Assembly: GCF_009938165.1 (NCBI RefSeq)
Contig: NZ_AP019650.1
Span: 372,001-436,000 of the forward strand
Length of the DNA stretch: 64,000 bases
Direction: 5' to 3'
From: Vibrio taketomensis
Lineage (GTDB): Bacteria > Pseudomonadota > Gammaproteobacteria > Enterobacterales > Vibrionaceae
The notes beneath the pieces were generated by a model. That model saw nothing but the letters and a program-made list of their open reading frames with translations. It had not been told where the DNA came from and did not search any database. Shown piece after piece: positions 40,656-49,105 of the stretch. The position numbers and the translations under genes were made by a program. Numbering within the stretch: position 1 is the stretch's first letter; every line of letters starts with the position of its first letter.

Positions 40656-41770
40656 AACAACTCTATGACGGTTTCCGCAGCCCGGAAACCGTCCGTCACT
40701 TAGCTCAACAAATTGAGCAAGAGGCAAAGCAGCTTAAAGAGCCATTAAATGTCATGGAAGTGTGCGGTGGACATACTCACACCATTATGAAATTTGGCCT
40801 TAAAGCGCTACTACCAAACAATATTCAGTTTATTCATGGCCCAGGTTGCCCAGTGTGTGTGATGCCTAAAGAGCGTATTGACCATGCGATTACTTTAGCG
40901 ATGCAACCGAAAGTGATTTTGGTGACCTTGGGCGACATGATTCGCGTGCCGGGATCAAAAGCCAGTTTGGCTCAATGCCGAGCGCAAGGTGGCGATGTCA
41001 GACCCCTTTATGATCCCCTCGATGCGCTGCAAATCGCTCAAGACAATCCGAACAAAACCGTGGTGTTCTTTGCGATTGGTTTTGAAACGTCAACGCCGAT
41101 GACCGCAGTGCTGCTACAACAAGCAGAAGCGCAAGGGATCGAAAACTTGGTGTTTCACATCAACCATGTTTTGGTTCCGCCAGCGGTTAATGCCGTAATG
41201 GATGATCCACAAGTCAAAGTAAACGCATTTATCGGACCGTCACATGTTAGCGTGATTCAAGGCGGCGATATCTACCAACCATTAGCGCAGAAATATCAGA
41301 CTCCAGTTGTGGTCTCAGGTTTTGAACCTGTTGATGTTATGGAGTCGGTTCTGCGTCTAGTTCGCCAAAAAGTGGCGGGCGAAGCGAGTGTCGATATTCA
41401 GTACAGCCGAGCGGTTACTCCTCAAGGTAATGTTGGCGCACAGCAATTGGTTGACACCTATTTTGAAACACGTGATGAGTTTCGTTGGCGTGGATTAGGC
41501 CCAATTGCGCACTCTGCATTGAAATTGAAACCTGCTTACGCTCATCGTGATGCTGAACGCTTGTTCGCTCATGTCCTTTCCGATCGTGAAATTGATGATC
41601 ACAAAGCTTGCCAATGTGGCGACATTCTTCGTGGCTTAGCCAAGCCTGCCGACTGCCGAGTATTTGGTCGAGGTTGTACACCACAGCGCCCATTGGGTAG
41701 CTGCATGGTGAGTTCTGAAGGTGCATGTAACGCCTATTACCGTTACCAAGGGGTTTTGAATGAGAGATAA
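40643..41770 (+). CDS. hypD: hydrogenase maturation protein HypD
   Basis: This iron-sulfur scaffold assembles the Fe(CN)2CO centre with HypC, HypE and HypF. Conserved cysteine motifs are present: CGGHTHTIMKFG, HGPGCPVCVMP, GFETSTP and, near the end, CQCGDILRG and GRGCTPQRPLGSCM. 375 residues, full length. It overlaps both neighbours (hypC and hypE). Confidence 0.95.
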   Translation: MLDLKQLYDGFRSPETVRHLAQQIEQEAKQLKEPLNVMEVCGGHTHTIMKFGLKALLPNNIQFIHGPGCPVCVMPKERIDHAITLAMQPKVILVTLGDMIRVPGSKASLAQCRAQGGDVRPLYDPLDALQIAQDNPNKTVVFFAIGFETSTPMTAVLLQQAEAQGIENLVFHINHVLVPPAVNAVMDDPQVKVNAFIGPSHVSVIQGGDIYQPLAQKYQTPVVVSGFEPVDVMESVLRLVRQKVAGEASVDIQYSRAVTPQGNVGAQQLVDTYFETRDEFRWRGLGPIAHSALKLKPAYAHRDAERLFAHVLSDREIDDHKACQCGDILRGLAKPADCRVFGRGCTPQRPLGSCMVSSEGACNAYYRYQGVLNER

Positions 41771-42762
41771 ATATATTCAACTGAGTCATGGTGGCGGCGG
41801 TGAAGAAATGAACCAGCTAATCAAAGACATGTTCTTTGCTGCTTTTGACAATGAAGTGCTACGCCAAGAGGAAGATGCGGCGATTTTGTCGTTATCAAAT
41901 CAGACGGCGTTTACCACCGATAGCTTTACCGTTTCGCCACTCATTTTTAATGGCGGTGATATTGGTAACAGCGGTCGCTGGCACGGTGAATGACCTTGCC
42001 ATGATGGGGGCTCAACCTCTTTACCTAAGCTGCAGTTTTATTCTCGAAGAAGGCTTGGAAATTAAAACTCTGCAAACCGTGGTTAACAGCATTGCTAAAG
42101 AGCTGCAAGAGAGCGGCGCAATGATCGTGTGTGGTGATACCAAAGTGGTTCCTCACGGCTGCGCAGATGGCATTTTTATTAATACAGCTGGCCTTGGTCA
42201 AGTGCGACGCACAGGTATTTCTGCCCATCAGATTCGCCAAGGTGATGCGATTATCGTGTCACGCGATATCGGCTGCCACGGTGCGACGGTATTAATGAGC
42301 CGTGAAGGGCTTGAACTGACCTCAGAACTAAAAAGTGACTGCGCTACGCTATGGCCAGTCGTCGAAGCTTTACTTGCTGCTGGTATTGATATTCATGCTA
42401 TGCGTGACGCAACGCGCGGTGGTTTGTCTGCGGTAACGAATGAGTGGGCACGCACATCCGGTGTGGGTATTACATTGGATAAAAAGTCGATTCCTGTCCG
42501 TGATGAAGTGCGTGGTTTATGCGAGCTGTATGGCATGGAGCCGTACGATCTTGCTAACGAAGGTACTTTTGTATTGGCTCTGCCCGCAGAACAAGCGGAT
42601 GTCGCTCTGGCGGTAATGCAGCATTTCGCCATTTGTCCTAATGCAGCGGTGATCGGTCATGCCGACCATCAACAACCAGGCAAAGTGGTGCTGGTTACGC
42701 CTTGGGGTAGCCTACGTTACCTCGATGCACCGCAAGGTGAGTTGTTGCCGAGGATCTGTTGA
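41760..42762 (+). pseudogene. hypE: hydrogenase maturation protein HypE, frameshifted as sequenced
   Basis: HypE makes the cyanide ligands by dehydrating the thiocarbamoylated C-terminal Cys. The N-terminal part (ATG 41760, LSHGGGGEEMNQLI, TDSFTVSPLIFNGGDIG) runs into a stop at 41993. The rest (AVAGTVNDLAMMGAQPLYLS ... ELLPRIC) is in another frame. The change falls at about 41964-41968 (GGTAACAGCGG); two lost bases would restore GDIGKLAV. The PRIC end with the essential Cys is intact. In an otherwise intact operon a sequencing error is the likeliest explanation. Confidence 0.88.
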
Positions 42763-43106
42763 TGCACGAATACTCCATAGTCAGTGCCTTAATTGAACAG
42801 TGCGAGAACCACGCTCGTGATAATAACGCCAATCGAGTCACTCGTGTGGCGATCAAAGTGGGACAATTAAGCGGCGTTGAACCTGCGCTACTTGAAACGG
42901 CTTTCGATACCTTTAAACAAGAAGGCGTGTGTCGTGATGCCTTGTTGGAAATACAAATTCAGCCTTTGGTGATTCATTGCCATGAGTGTCAGCGTGAATC
43001 TGTGATGAGCACTCGTCAGGTACTTTGTCCGTTGTGCAACAGCCGCAATACCCAGGTTATCGATGGTGAAGAGTTGCTGCTGATGCAACTCGAACTGGAA
43101 ACATAA
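42762..43106 (+). CDS. hypA: hydrogenase nickel chaperone HypA
   Basis: The 114-residue protein starts MHEYSI; the Met-His amino end is the nickel site, so ATG 42762 (within TGATG after hypE) is the true start. A zinc site is formed by CHEC and CPLC. It works with HypB in nickel insertion and precedes a hairpin. Confidence 0.95.
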   Translation: MHEYSIVSALIEQCENHARDNNANRVTRVAIKVGQLSGVEPALLETAFDTFKQEGVCRDALLEIQIQPLVIHCHECQRESVMSTRQVLCPLCNSRNTQVIDGEELLLMQLELET

Positions 43107-43121
43107 TCCTTAATTTCTATT

Positions 43122-43141
43122 AGCGAGCATCGCTCGCTTTA
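43122..43141 (+). terminator. hairpin between hypA and hyaA
   Basis: AGCGAGC, loop ATC, GCTCGCT followed by TT. The T tail is short, so it may only attenuate transcription into the structural genes. Confidence 0.55.
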
Positions 43142-43230
43142 CGCTTGTGAAGCGCTGGTATATCTGGCTTAACGCCAAGGTAATCAGCAATAAAAACAAA
43201 AATAACCAACCATAATAATAAGGATGAGCA

Positions 43231-44376
43231 ATGGATACACATGCTGCCCTCTACGAGCTGGGTAAAGCCCGGCTTGAACAGCTGCGCCAACTCCCCGCGA
43301 ATAAACAACAGCCTTTGCAGCAACGCTTAGAAGAGCATGGCATTACACGTCGTGATTTTCTGGTATGGAGTGCGACGGTGACAGCAGCGTTGGCACTGCC
43401 AATGCCGTTTAGTTCTATGGTGGCTGAGGCTGCTGAACTGGCTGACCGTGTGCCGCTTATTTGGCTTCATATGGCCGAATGTACTGGTTGTTCTGAATCC
43501 TTGATTCGTTCTTCTACACCAGATATTAGCACGCTGATTTTCGACCACGTTTCATTGGAATACCAAGAGACATTGATGGCGGCCGCGGGTTGGCAAGCGG
43601 AAGAAAACCTTGATAACGCTGTGCGTGATTACAAAGGCCAATATTTGTTAGCGGTTGAAGGTGCCGTGCCGACAGCCAATGGTGGTTCTTTCTTAACATT
43701 AGGTTGTAAAGGTCGTACCGGTTTACAAATGGTACGTGAAGTAGCAGAAGGCGCAGCAGCGATCATTTCGGTAGGTACTTGTGCTTCATTTGGTGGCGTG
43801 CAAGCGGCGAAACCAAATCCAACGGGTGCCAAAGGTGTGCATGCGGTTATCGATCGCCCAGTGGTAAATTTAGGTGGCTGTCCACCGAGCTCATCAAACA
43901 TTGTTGGTACGCTAATGTACTTCATTATGTTTGGTAAGTTGCCTGCATTGGATACTTTTAACCGTCCTAAATGGGCATACGGCGCTCGTGTACATGATAA
44001 CTGTGAACGTCGTGGTCACTTTGATGCTGGCGAGTTTGTTGAAGAGTTTGGCGATATGGCCGCTCAAGATGGCTACTGCCTGTACAAAATGGGTTGTAAA
44101 GGTCCTTACACCTACAACAACTGTCCTCAATTACGTTTTAACAACCACACCAGTTGGCCAGTAATGGCGGGTCATGGCTGTATTGGTTGTTCAGAGCCTG
44201 ATTTTTGGGATGAAATGGCGGACTTCGAGAAACCTCTAGGTCGACAACTACTGCATGGTTTAGATGCGACAGCTGACACCATTGGTGCAGTGACATTGGG
44301 TGTGACTGCTTTAGGCATTGGCGCTCACGCCGTCGGTAGCTTTTTTGCTGGCGCATATAACGAAGAGGAACATTAA
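43231..44376 (+). CDS. hyaA: [NiFe] hydrogenase small subunit (HyaA-like)
   Basis: This membrane-bound uptake hydrogenase subunit carries the FeS relay. It has a Tat signal (TRRDFLVWSATVTAALAL, Arg40-Arg41). The proximal cluster motif is ECTGCSES (Cys84, Cys87), and TCASFGGV carries only the normal single Cys. The two extra cysteines of O2-tolerant enzymes (CTCC, TCASWGCV) are therefore absent, predicting a standard [4Fe-4S] proximal cluster. A C-terminal hydrophobic helix (VTLGVTALGIGAHAVGSFFA) anchors it. AAGGATGAG precedes the start. Confidence 0.93.
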   Translation: MDTHAALYELGKARLEQLRQLPANKQQPLQQRLEEHGITRRDFLVWSATVTAALALPMPFSSMVAEAAELADRVPLIWLHMAECTGCSESLIRSSTPDISTLIFDHVSLEYQETLMAAAGWQAEENLDNAVRDYKGQYLLAVEGAVPTANGGSFLTLGCKGRTGLQMVREVAEGAAAIISVGTCASFGGVQAAKPNPTGAKGVHAVIDRPVVNLGGCPPSSSNIVGTLMYFIMFGKLPALDTFNRPKWAYGARVHDNCERRGHFDAGEFVEEFGDMAAQDGYCLYKMGCKGPYTYNNCPQLRFNNHTSWPVMAGHGCIGCSEPDFWDEMADFEKPLGRQLLHGLDATADTIGAVTLGVTALGIGAHAVGSFFAGAYNEEEH

Positions 44377-44378
44377 GA

Positions 44379-46082
44379 ATGAGCAAACGTGTTGTCATTG
44401 ACCCTATCACTCGTATTGAAGGGCACTTGCGAATTGAAGTAGAAGTGGATGAAAACAATGTGATTGAAAAAGCGTGGGCTTCTTCAACCTTGTTCCGCGG
44501 ACTGGAAATCATTCTTAAAGGTCGTACGCCTTTTGACGTTGGGCTATTGGTGCAACGCATCTGTGGTGTATGTACTTTCTCTCATTATCTCTGCGGCACA
44601 ATGGCGGTAGAAAATGCAATTGGTGCGGCAGTACCAATGAATGCGCAATACCTACGCTCAATGATGCTTGAAGCATTGCATATGCATGATCATATCGTGC
44701 ACTTTTATATCCTGCACGGCCTCGACTGGATAGATGTTGTTTCTGCATTAAAAGCGGATCCAGCCAAGGCCGCCCAGGTTGCAATGAAGTACTCAGACAC
44801 GCCAATGGCAGCGGGTGAAGGTGAGTTGCGAGCAGTGCAAGAAAAAGTGAAGAAGTTTGTTGATACCGGCAAACTTGGTCCATTTGCTAATGCATACTGG
44901 GGTAACCCATCATACTCGTTTACACCGGAACAAAACCTAATTGGTCTATCACACTATTTCAAAGCACTGGAAGTTCAGCGCATTATTGCTGAAATGATGG
45001 CGATTTGGGGTGGTAAAAACCCGCACCCACAATCGGTGGTTGTTGGTGGTATTACTTGTGTGCGTGACATGATTAACCCAGCTCGTTTGCAAGAGTGGGC
45101 TCAGCGTCGGGCAACCGTGGTGGATTTTATCGAACGTGCTTATCAAGCTGACCTTATTATGGCGGCAGAGGCATACGGTAAAGAGCCTTCAGTACTTGGT
45201 GGTGTAAACGTACGCAACTTTATGTCAACCGCCGATGTATTGATTGGCCAAAATCAACACCTATTCAAGAGCGGTATTATTCGCAATGGCGATCTCGCTA
45301 ACGTTGAAGATATCGATCCATACAAGATTGAAGAAGATGTGACGCACTCTTGGTATAACGCCAATGCGCCGCAACACCCACTAGATGGTACAACCATTCC
45401 TGAACATACGCCATTTATTGAGCGTGAAACGGTGTTTGGTACGCTACCAACGGTTAACAATGATGGTAAGTATTCTTGGGTTAAATCACCACGTTACGCA
45501 GGTGAACCGGTAGAAGTTGGTCCTCTAGCGGCGGTATTAGTCAACTATGGTCGTGGTGTGCCAGAAGTGGTGGAAGTGGTTGATGAGTTCTTAGCTCGTA
45601 CTGGTTTGCCAAAAGAAGCGCTGTTTACCACCCTTGGTCGTACTGCTGCACGTATGTTGCATACGCTAGTTCAAGCTCGCTTTGGTAATCAGACCTTTGA
45701 TGCTCTCGTGACTAACATCAACTCCGATACATCTACTTACATTGCACCTGAACTGGACTCGTCAAAACAGTACAAAGGTTTTGCCATGATTGAAGCGCCT
45801 CGTGGTCTACTTAGCCACTGGATTCGCATCAAACATGGTTTAGTTGAAAACTACCAAGCGGTGGTACCGACCACATGGAATGCTGGCCCTCGTGATGGCA
45901 ATGGTAAGGTTGGTCCTTACGAAGCATCACTAGTCGGTTTAAAACTGGACGATCCGACTAAACCACTTGAGATTTTGCGTGTGATTCACTCATTTGACCC
46001 TTGCATGGCATGTTCGGTACACGTAATGGACTACAAAGGTCAATCTCTGAGTCAGTTCCGTATCGATCCTAACGCACTGTAA
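44379..46082 (+). CDS. hyaB: [NiFe] hydrogenase large subunit (HyaB-like)
   Basis: The catalytic subunit has 567 residues. The nickel ligands lie in RICGVCTFSH (Cys62, Cys65) and DPCMACSVH (Cys542, Cys545). The last 19 residues after His548 (VMDYKGQSLSQFRIDPNAL) are the peptide that HyaD removes after nickel insertion. Only 2 bp separate it from hyaA. It oxidises H2 in the periplasm as a HyaAB dimer exported by the small-subunit Tat signal. Confidence 0.95.
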   Translation: MSKRVVIDPITRIEGHLRIEVEVDENNVIEKAWASSTLFRGLEIILKGRTPFDVGLLVQRICGVCTFSHYLCGTMAVENAIGAAVPMNAQYLRSMMLEALHMHDHIVHFYILHGLDWIDVVSALKADPAKAAQVAMKYSDTPMAAGEGELRAVQEKVKKFVDTGKLGPFANAYWGNPSYSFTPEQNLIGLSHYFKALEVQRIIAEMMAIWGGKNPHPQSVVVGGITCVRDMINPARLQEWAQRRATVVDFIERAYQADLIMAAEAYGKEPSVLGGVNVRNFMSTADVLIGQNQHLFKSGIIRNGDLANVEDIDPYKIEEDVTHSWYNANAPQHPLDGTTIPEHTPFIERETVFGTLPTVNNDGKYSWVKSPRYAGEPVEVGPLAAVLVNYGRGVPEVVEVVDEFLARTGLPKEALFTTLGRTAARMLHTLVQARFGNQTFDALVTNINSDTSTYIAPELDSSKQYKGFAMIEAPRGLLSHWIRIKHGLVENYQAVVPTTWNAGPRDGNGKVGPYEASLVGLKLDDPTKPLEILRVIHSFDPCMACSVHVMDYKGQSLSQFRIDPNAL

Positions 46083-46092
46083 GGAGTGGGCG

Positions 46093-46776
46093 ATGAGTAC
46101 TCAAGAAGTTCTCTATAAACGAGAACGGGTGTTTTCCAGTGTTATCCGTGTGTGTCACTGGTTGCGTGCACTAGCGATCACTGCGCTAGCGATTACCGGC
46201 TTCTATATTGCGTGGCCTTTTTTGGTTGCGCCTGAAAGTACCAATGTATTGGTTAATGGCTGGATTCGCTTTGCTCATGAGGTATTTGGCTTCATGCTGG
46301 TAGCGATCACAATGGCGCGTGCTTATCTGTTCTTATTTAGTCGCAGCAATATTGAACGTCGCTCGGTGAAAGATATTGTCAGCACTAAGAGTTGGGTGCA
46401 GCAAATCAAAGCTTATTTGTGGATAGGTAAACCACCGCACCATGGTGCTTACGGTCCATTGCAGTTGGCAGTGTATGCAACAATTTCGATGCTGGCGATT
46501 TTCATGTGTGTGACGGGTTTGATGTTGTATGACAACGTTTACCACGGTGGTTTAGCCGCATTTTTGTTACCCGTGACTGATCAACTGACCACTTGGATGG
46601 GCGGATTGGCAAACGTACGTCGTTTACATCACTACGTCACTTGGGTATTTATTGTGTTCGTATTGAGCCATATTTACCTAGTAATCTGGACTGGTATTCG
46701 TTTCCGCAATGGTACCGCAGATTCGATCCTTTCAGGTTATGACTATACCTCGGTAACAAAGGAAAAGAGTGAATGA
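46093..46776 (+). CDS. hyaC: hydrogenase b-type cytochrome (HyaC-like)
   Basis: The 227-residue protein has four transmembrane helices and histidines suited to bind two hemes b (RVCHWLRA, IRFAHEVFG, RLHHYVTW and LSHIYLV). It takes electrons from HyaA to quinone. AAGGAG upstream of the start is strong. It overlaps hyaD by 4 nt. Confidence 0.93.
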   Translation: MSTQEVLYKRERVFSSVIRVCHWLRALAITALAITGFYIAWPFLVAPESTNVLVNGWIRFAHEVFGFMLVAITMARAYLFLFSRSNIERRSVKDIVSTKSWVQQIKAYLWIGKPPHHGAYGPLQLAVYATISMLAIFMCVTGLMLYDNVYHGGLAAFLLPVTDQLTTWMGGLANVRRLHHYVTWVFIVFVLSHIYLVIWTGIRFRNGTADSILSGYDYTSVTKEKSE

Positions 46777-47309
46777 AGATATTGCTACTTGGTATTGGCA
46801 ATGTCTTGTACGCCGACGAAGGAGTCGGCGTACATTTTGTCAATTACATCACCGAAAACTACCGTTTCACTCACCCAGAGCATCAAATTGATACTATGGA
46901 TGGTGGTACGCTGGCGCAAGGTTTAACGCCAATTTTGTCTCGTTACGATCATTTGATTGTGGTCGATACGGTCAATGCTGCTGGTGCAGAGCCCGGTCAG
47001 GTTTATTACTTTAATTTTGATAATGCACCACCGGAAATAGACTGGCAGGGCAGTGCCCATGAAGTTGAAATGCTGCAAACCTTAATCATGATGGAAATGA
47101 TGGGTGACCGCCCAGATACATGGATTTTGGGTGTAGTGCCGACCGTGTTAGAGCCTATGCATCTTGGTTTAACCGAGAGAATAGAAGCGGCGATTCCAGT
47201 GATGGAGAAAGCGCTACTCAAACACATGGCCTCATTGGGTGTAGAGAGTCAGCGCATCGCTGATATCGACATCAACACATTGATCCCTGATTCATTCAAA
47301 CGCGGATAA
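46773..47309 (+). CDS. hyaD: hydrogenase maturation endopeptidase (HyaD/HupD family)
   Basis: This M52 protease cuts the C-terminal tail of HyaB. GIGNVLYADEGVG contains Glu16, a nickel-sensing ligand; Asp65 (VVDTV) and His96 (GSAHEVEM) complete the site. 178 residues, normal length. It overlaps hyaC by ATGA. Confidence 0.94.
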   Translation: MKILLLGIGNVLYADEGVGVHFVNYITENYRFTHPEHQIDTMDGGTLAQGLTPILSRYDHLIVVDTVNAAGAEPGQVYYFNFDNAPPEIDWQGSAHEVEMLQTLIMMEMMGDRPDTWILGVVPTVLEPMHLGLTERIEAAIPVMEKALLKHMASLGVESQRIADIDINTLIPDSFKRG

Positions 47310-47322
47310 TTACAGTTACGTT

Positions 47323-49101
47323 ATGAAGCTCATTCGATTTACTTTTGCTTGTTCGCGCAAGGTGCCGTTTTACGCTCAATTGTGCAATCACTACCTAAAT
47401 TACCAACCTTTAGAGGTGACGGTCGCTTGGAAAAACCGTTGTTTTATTCTCGAAGCAGAAGGTGAACAGCAACAACTAGAGACATTAGCTGCTGCGATTT
47501 CAGAAGATTTTCTCTACTCCATCTGGCTAACGGATGCGCAGATGCAAGTCGTTCAGGAGCGTATTGGTGGTCGCACGCCAATCAGCGTTGCACCCATTGA
47601 GGCTACTTCGATGAGTGCCAGTGATGCGGCGGTGCCATTTTGTAATCACTGTCATCCATTGTTCTCAGACAATCAATCAGCGCAATTTGGTGAGATGGGA
47701 TTGAGCTGTTCATTGTGTCATGGCGAGCAAACGGTTCATGCGGCAAAACTGAAAGCTGATGCATTGTCTTTCAGTCAAGTGCAGCAGTTTGCGGCGCACT
47801 TACGTCAAAATGAACAAACGACTATTGGTTGGGCGGGTGAGCAGTATGAGTTTCGTTTAAACCCGTTTAATGATGGCCAGCGAGCGCAAGTGTTGGTGTG
47901 CAATCCTAATCGTCTAGCTGCTCATTTCGCCGTAGAGAATCATCATGTATTGGCGCTATCTAGCTTAGAAAAACCAGCGATTACCGTCCCTGCGAAGCAA
48001 GAACATTCGAGTTTAGAACTTGGCTTGTTCGATCTACGTTTTGCTTGGAACCGCGTATTGTCAGTGTTTGCAGAAGTGTTGCGTCAGCAAGGTATTGATT
48101 ATGTGTTCTATCGCACTAGCGAGCCAAATATTAACGTTGCATGGGTCAATGGCGGATGGAGTGAACTAAGTTATCAGCCATCACAACCATTACCCGCCGC
48201 TTTGGTCGGCATTAAAGAGCCGCTGCATGACAGTGCAACGATTGACGGGCTTACTGCTCAGTGGCGTAAAAACACAGTCTCATTTTCACAAGCGCAAGGC
48301 AGTGATACATCAGAGCGTGAATCTTATGCGCTCTGTGCTTTGCATGGCGGCAACATGGAAGCAGGTATACTGCGCAATAGTGCGGTGGTGTACTTTAGTG
48401 ATAAAGCGCCTGGCCAGCTTATCGTGCTTGATTCTCGCCTCAATAGCGAAGTGTTCTTTATGTTGCAGCCGCTGCCTGAAACGGGGCCGCAAATTATTGA
48501 GCAGCTTTGCCAGCGTGGTCGTGGTGATTTAGTGGCTCGTTTTGGCGAACAATTTCCTCATGAGTTAGCAGCCCTAAGTCAAATTCAGTTTGCCTCTCAG
48601 CGTGACAACCTCACCACTGTCTATGTGGCTGCTGCGTGTATTATGGGGCTCGCCTCTGAGGATAACTTATCCCAGCAGCAACTTGCCGATCGAGTTGTGG
48701 CAGCGGCGCAGAGTTACCATGGCAAGAATGCGCAGCGAATTGATTATGCCTTTGATGAAACGACAGCGATCAGTGGCTTAGATTTTTATCAAACCTTGGC
48801 GAGTGTGATGGCGTTCCGTCTTGCGACTGATGGTGATAGCAGTATGGTGCCGAAACTGTCATTTGGCATTATGGATTCGTTGGCGGATTATCTCTCCACT
48901 TGGATTGAACACCTTGATGGTAAACACGGTATCAAGCAGGTAGTCCTTGCTGGCAATGAGATGGCTAATGAGTGCTTAACCAAGCGAATTGAAGTGCGTG
49001 TTGGCAAAAACTTCACTTTGTTTGCTAATCGTCGCCTAATGCTTGATGGCAGTAACCTAAGTGCCGGTGCGCTATTGCTTAAACAGCGCCGCCGGAGATA
49101 A
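47323..49101 (+). CDS. HypF-related hydrogenase accessory protein, function unassigned
   Basis: The 592-residue protein sits between hyaD and hypF. It has two CxxC pairs spaced like HypF zinc fingers (CNHCHPLFSD, then CSLCHGE). Its end, KQVVLAGNEMANECLTKRI and LFANRRLMLDGSNLSAGALL, echoes the Kae1-like end of HypF (VVLCGGVFQNRLL, LPVNDASIAFG). The acylphosphatase opening and the Kae1 metal histidines of HypF are not evident. It is probably a degenerate HypF relative used in hydrogenase assembly. The assignment rests on motif comparison within this window and on position. Confidence 0.65.
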   Translation: MKLIRFTFACSRKVPFYAQLCNHYLNYQPLEVTVAWKNRCFILEAEGEQQQLETLAAAISEDFLYSIWLTDAQMQVVQERIGGRTPISVAPIEATSMSASDAAVPFCNHCHPLFSDNQSAQFGEMGLSCSLCHGEQTVHAAKLKADALSFSQVQQFAAHLRQNEQTTIGWAGEQYEFRLNPFNDGQRAQVLVCNPNRLAAHFAVENHHVLALSSLEKPAITVPAKQEHSSLELGLFDLRFAWNRVLSVFAEVLRQQGIDYVFYRTSEPNINVAWVNGGWSELSYQPSQPLPAALVGIKEPLHDSATIDGLTAQWRKNTVSFSQAQGSDTSERESYALCALHGGNMEAGILRNSAVVYFSDKAPGQLIVLDSRLNSEVFFMLQPLPETGPQIIEQLCQRGRGDLVARFGEQFPHELAALSQIQFASQRDNLTTVYVAAACIMGLASEDNLSQQQLADRVVAAAQSYHGKNAQRIDYAFDETTAISGLDFYQTLASVMAFRLATDGDSSMVPKLSFGIMDSLADYLSTWIEHLDGKHGIKQVVLAGNEMANECLTKRIEVRVGKNFTLFANRRLMLDGSNLSAGALLLKQRRRR

Positions 49102-49105
49102 CGAG

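Noticed and set aside
41760..42762. Programmed frameshift in hypE
   Set aside because: No slippery heptamer of the usual type, and HypE is not known to use recoding; an indel is simpler.
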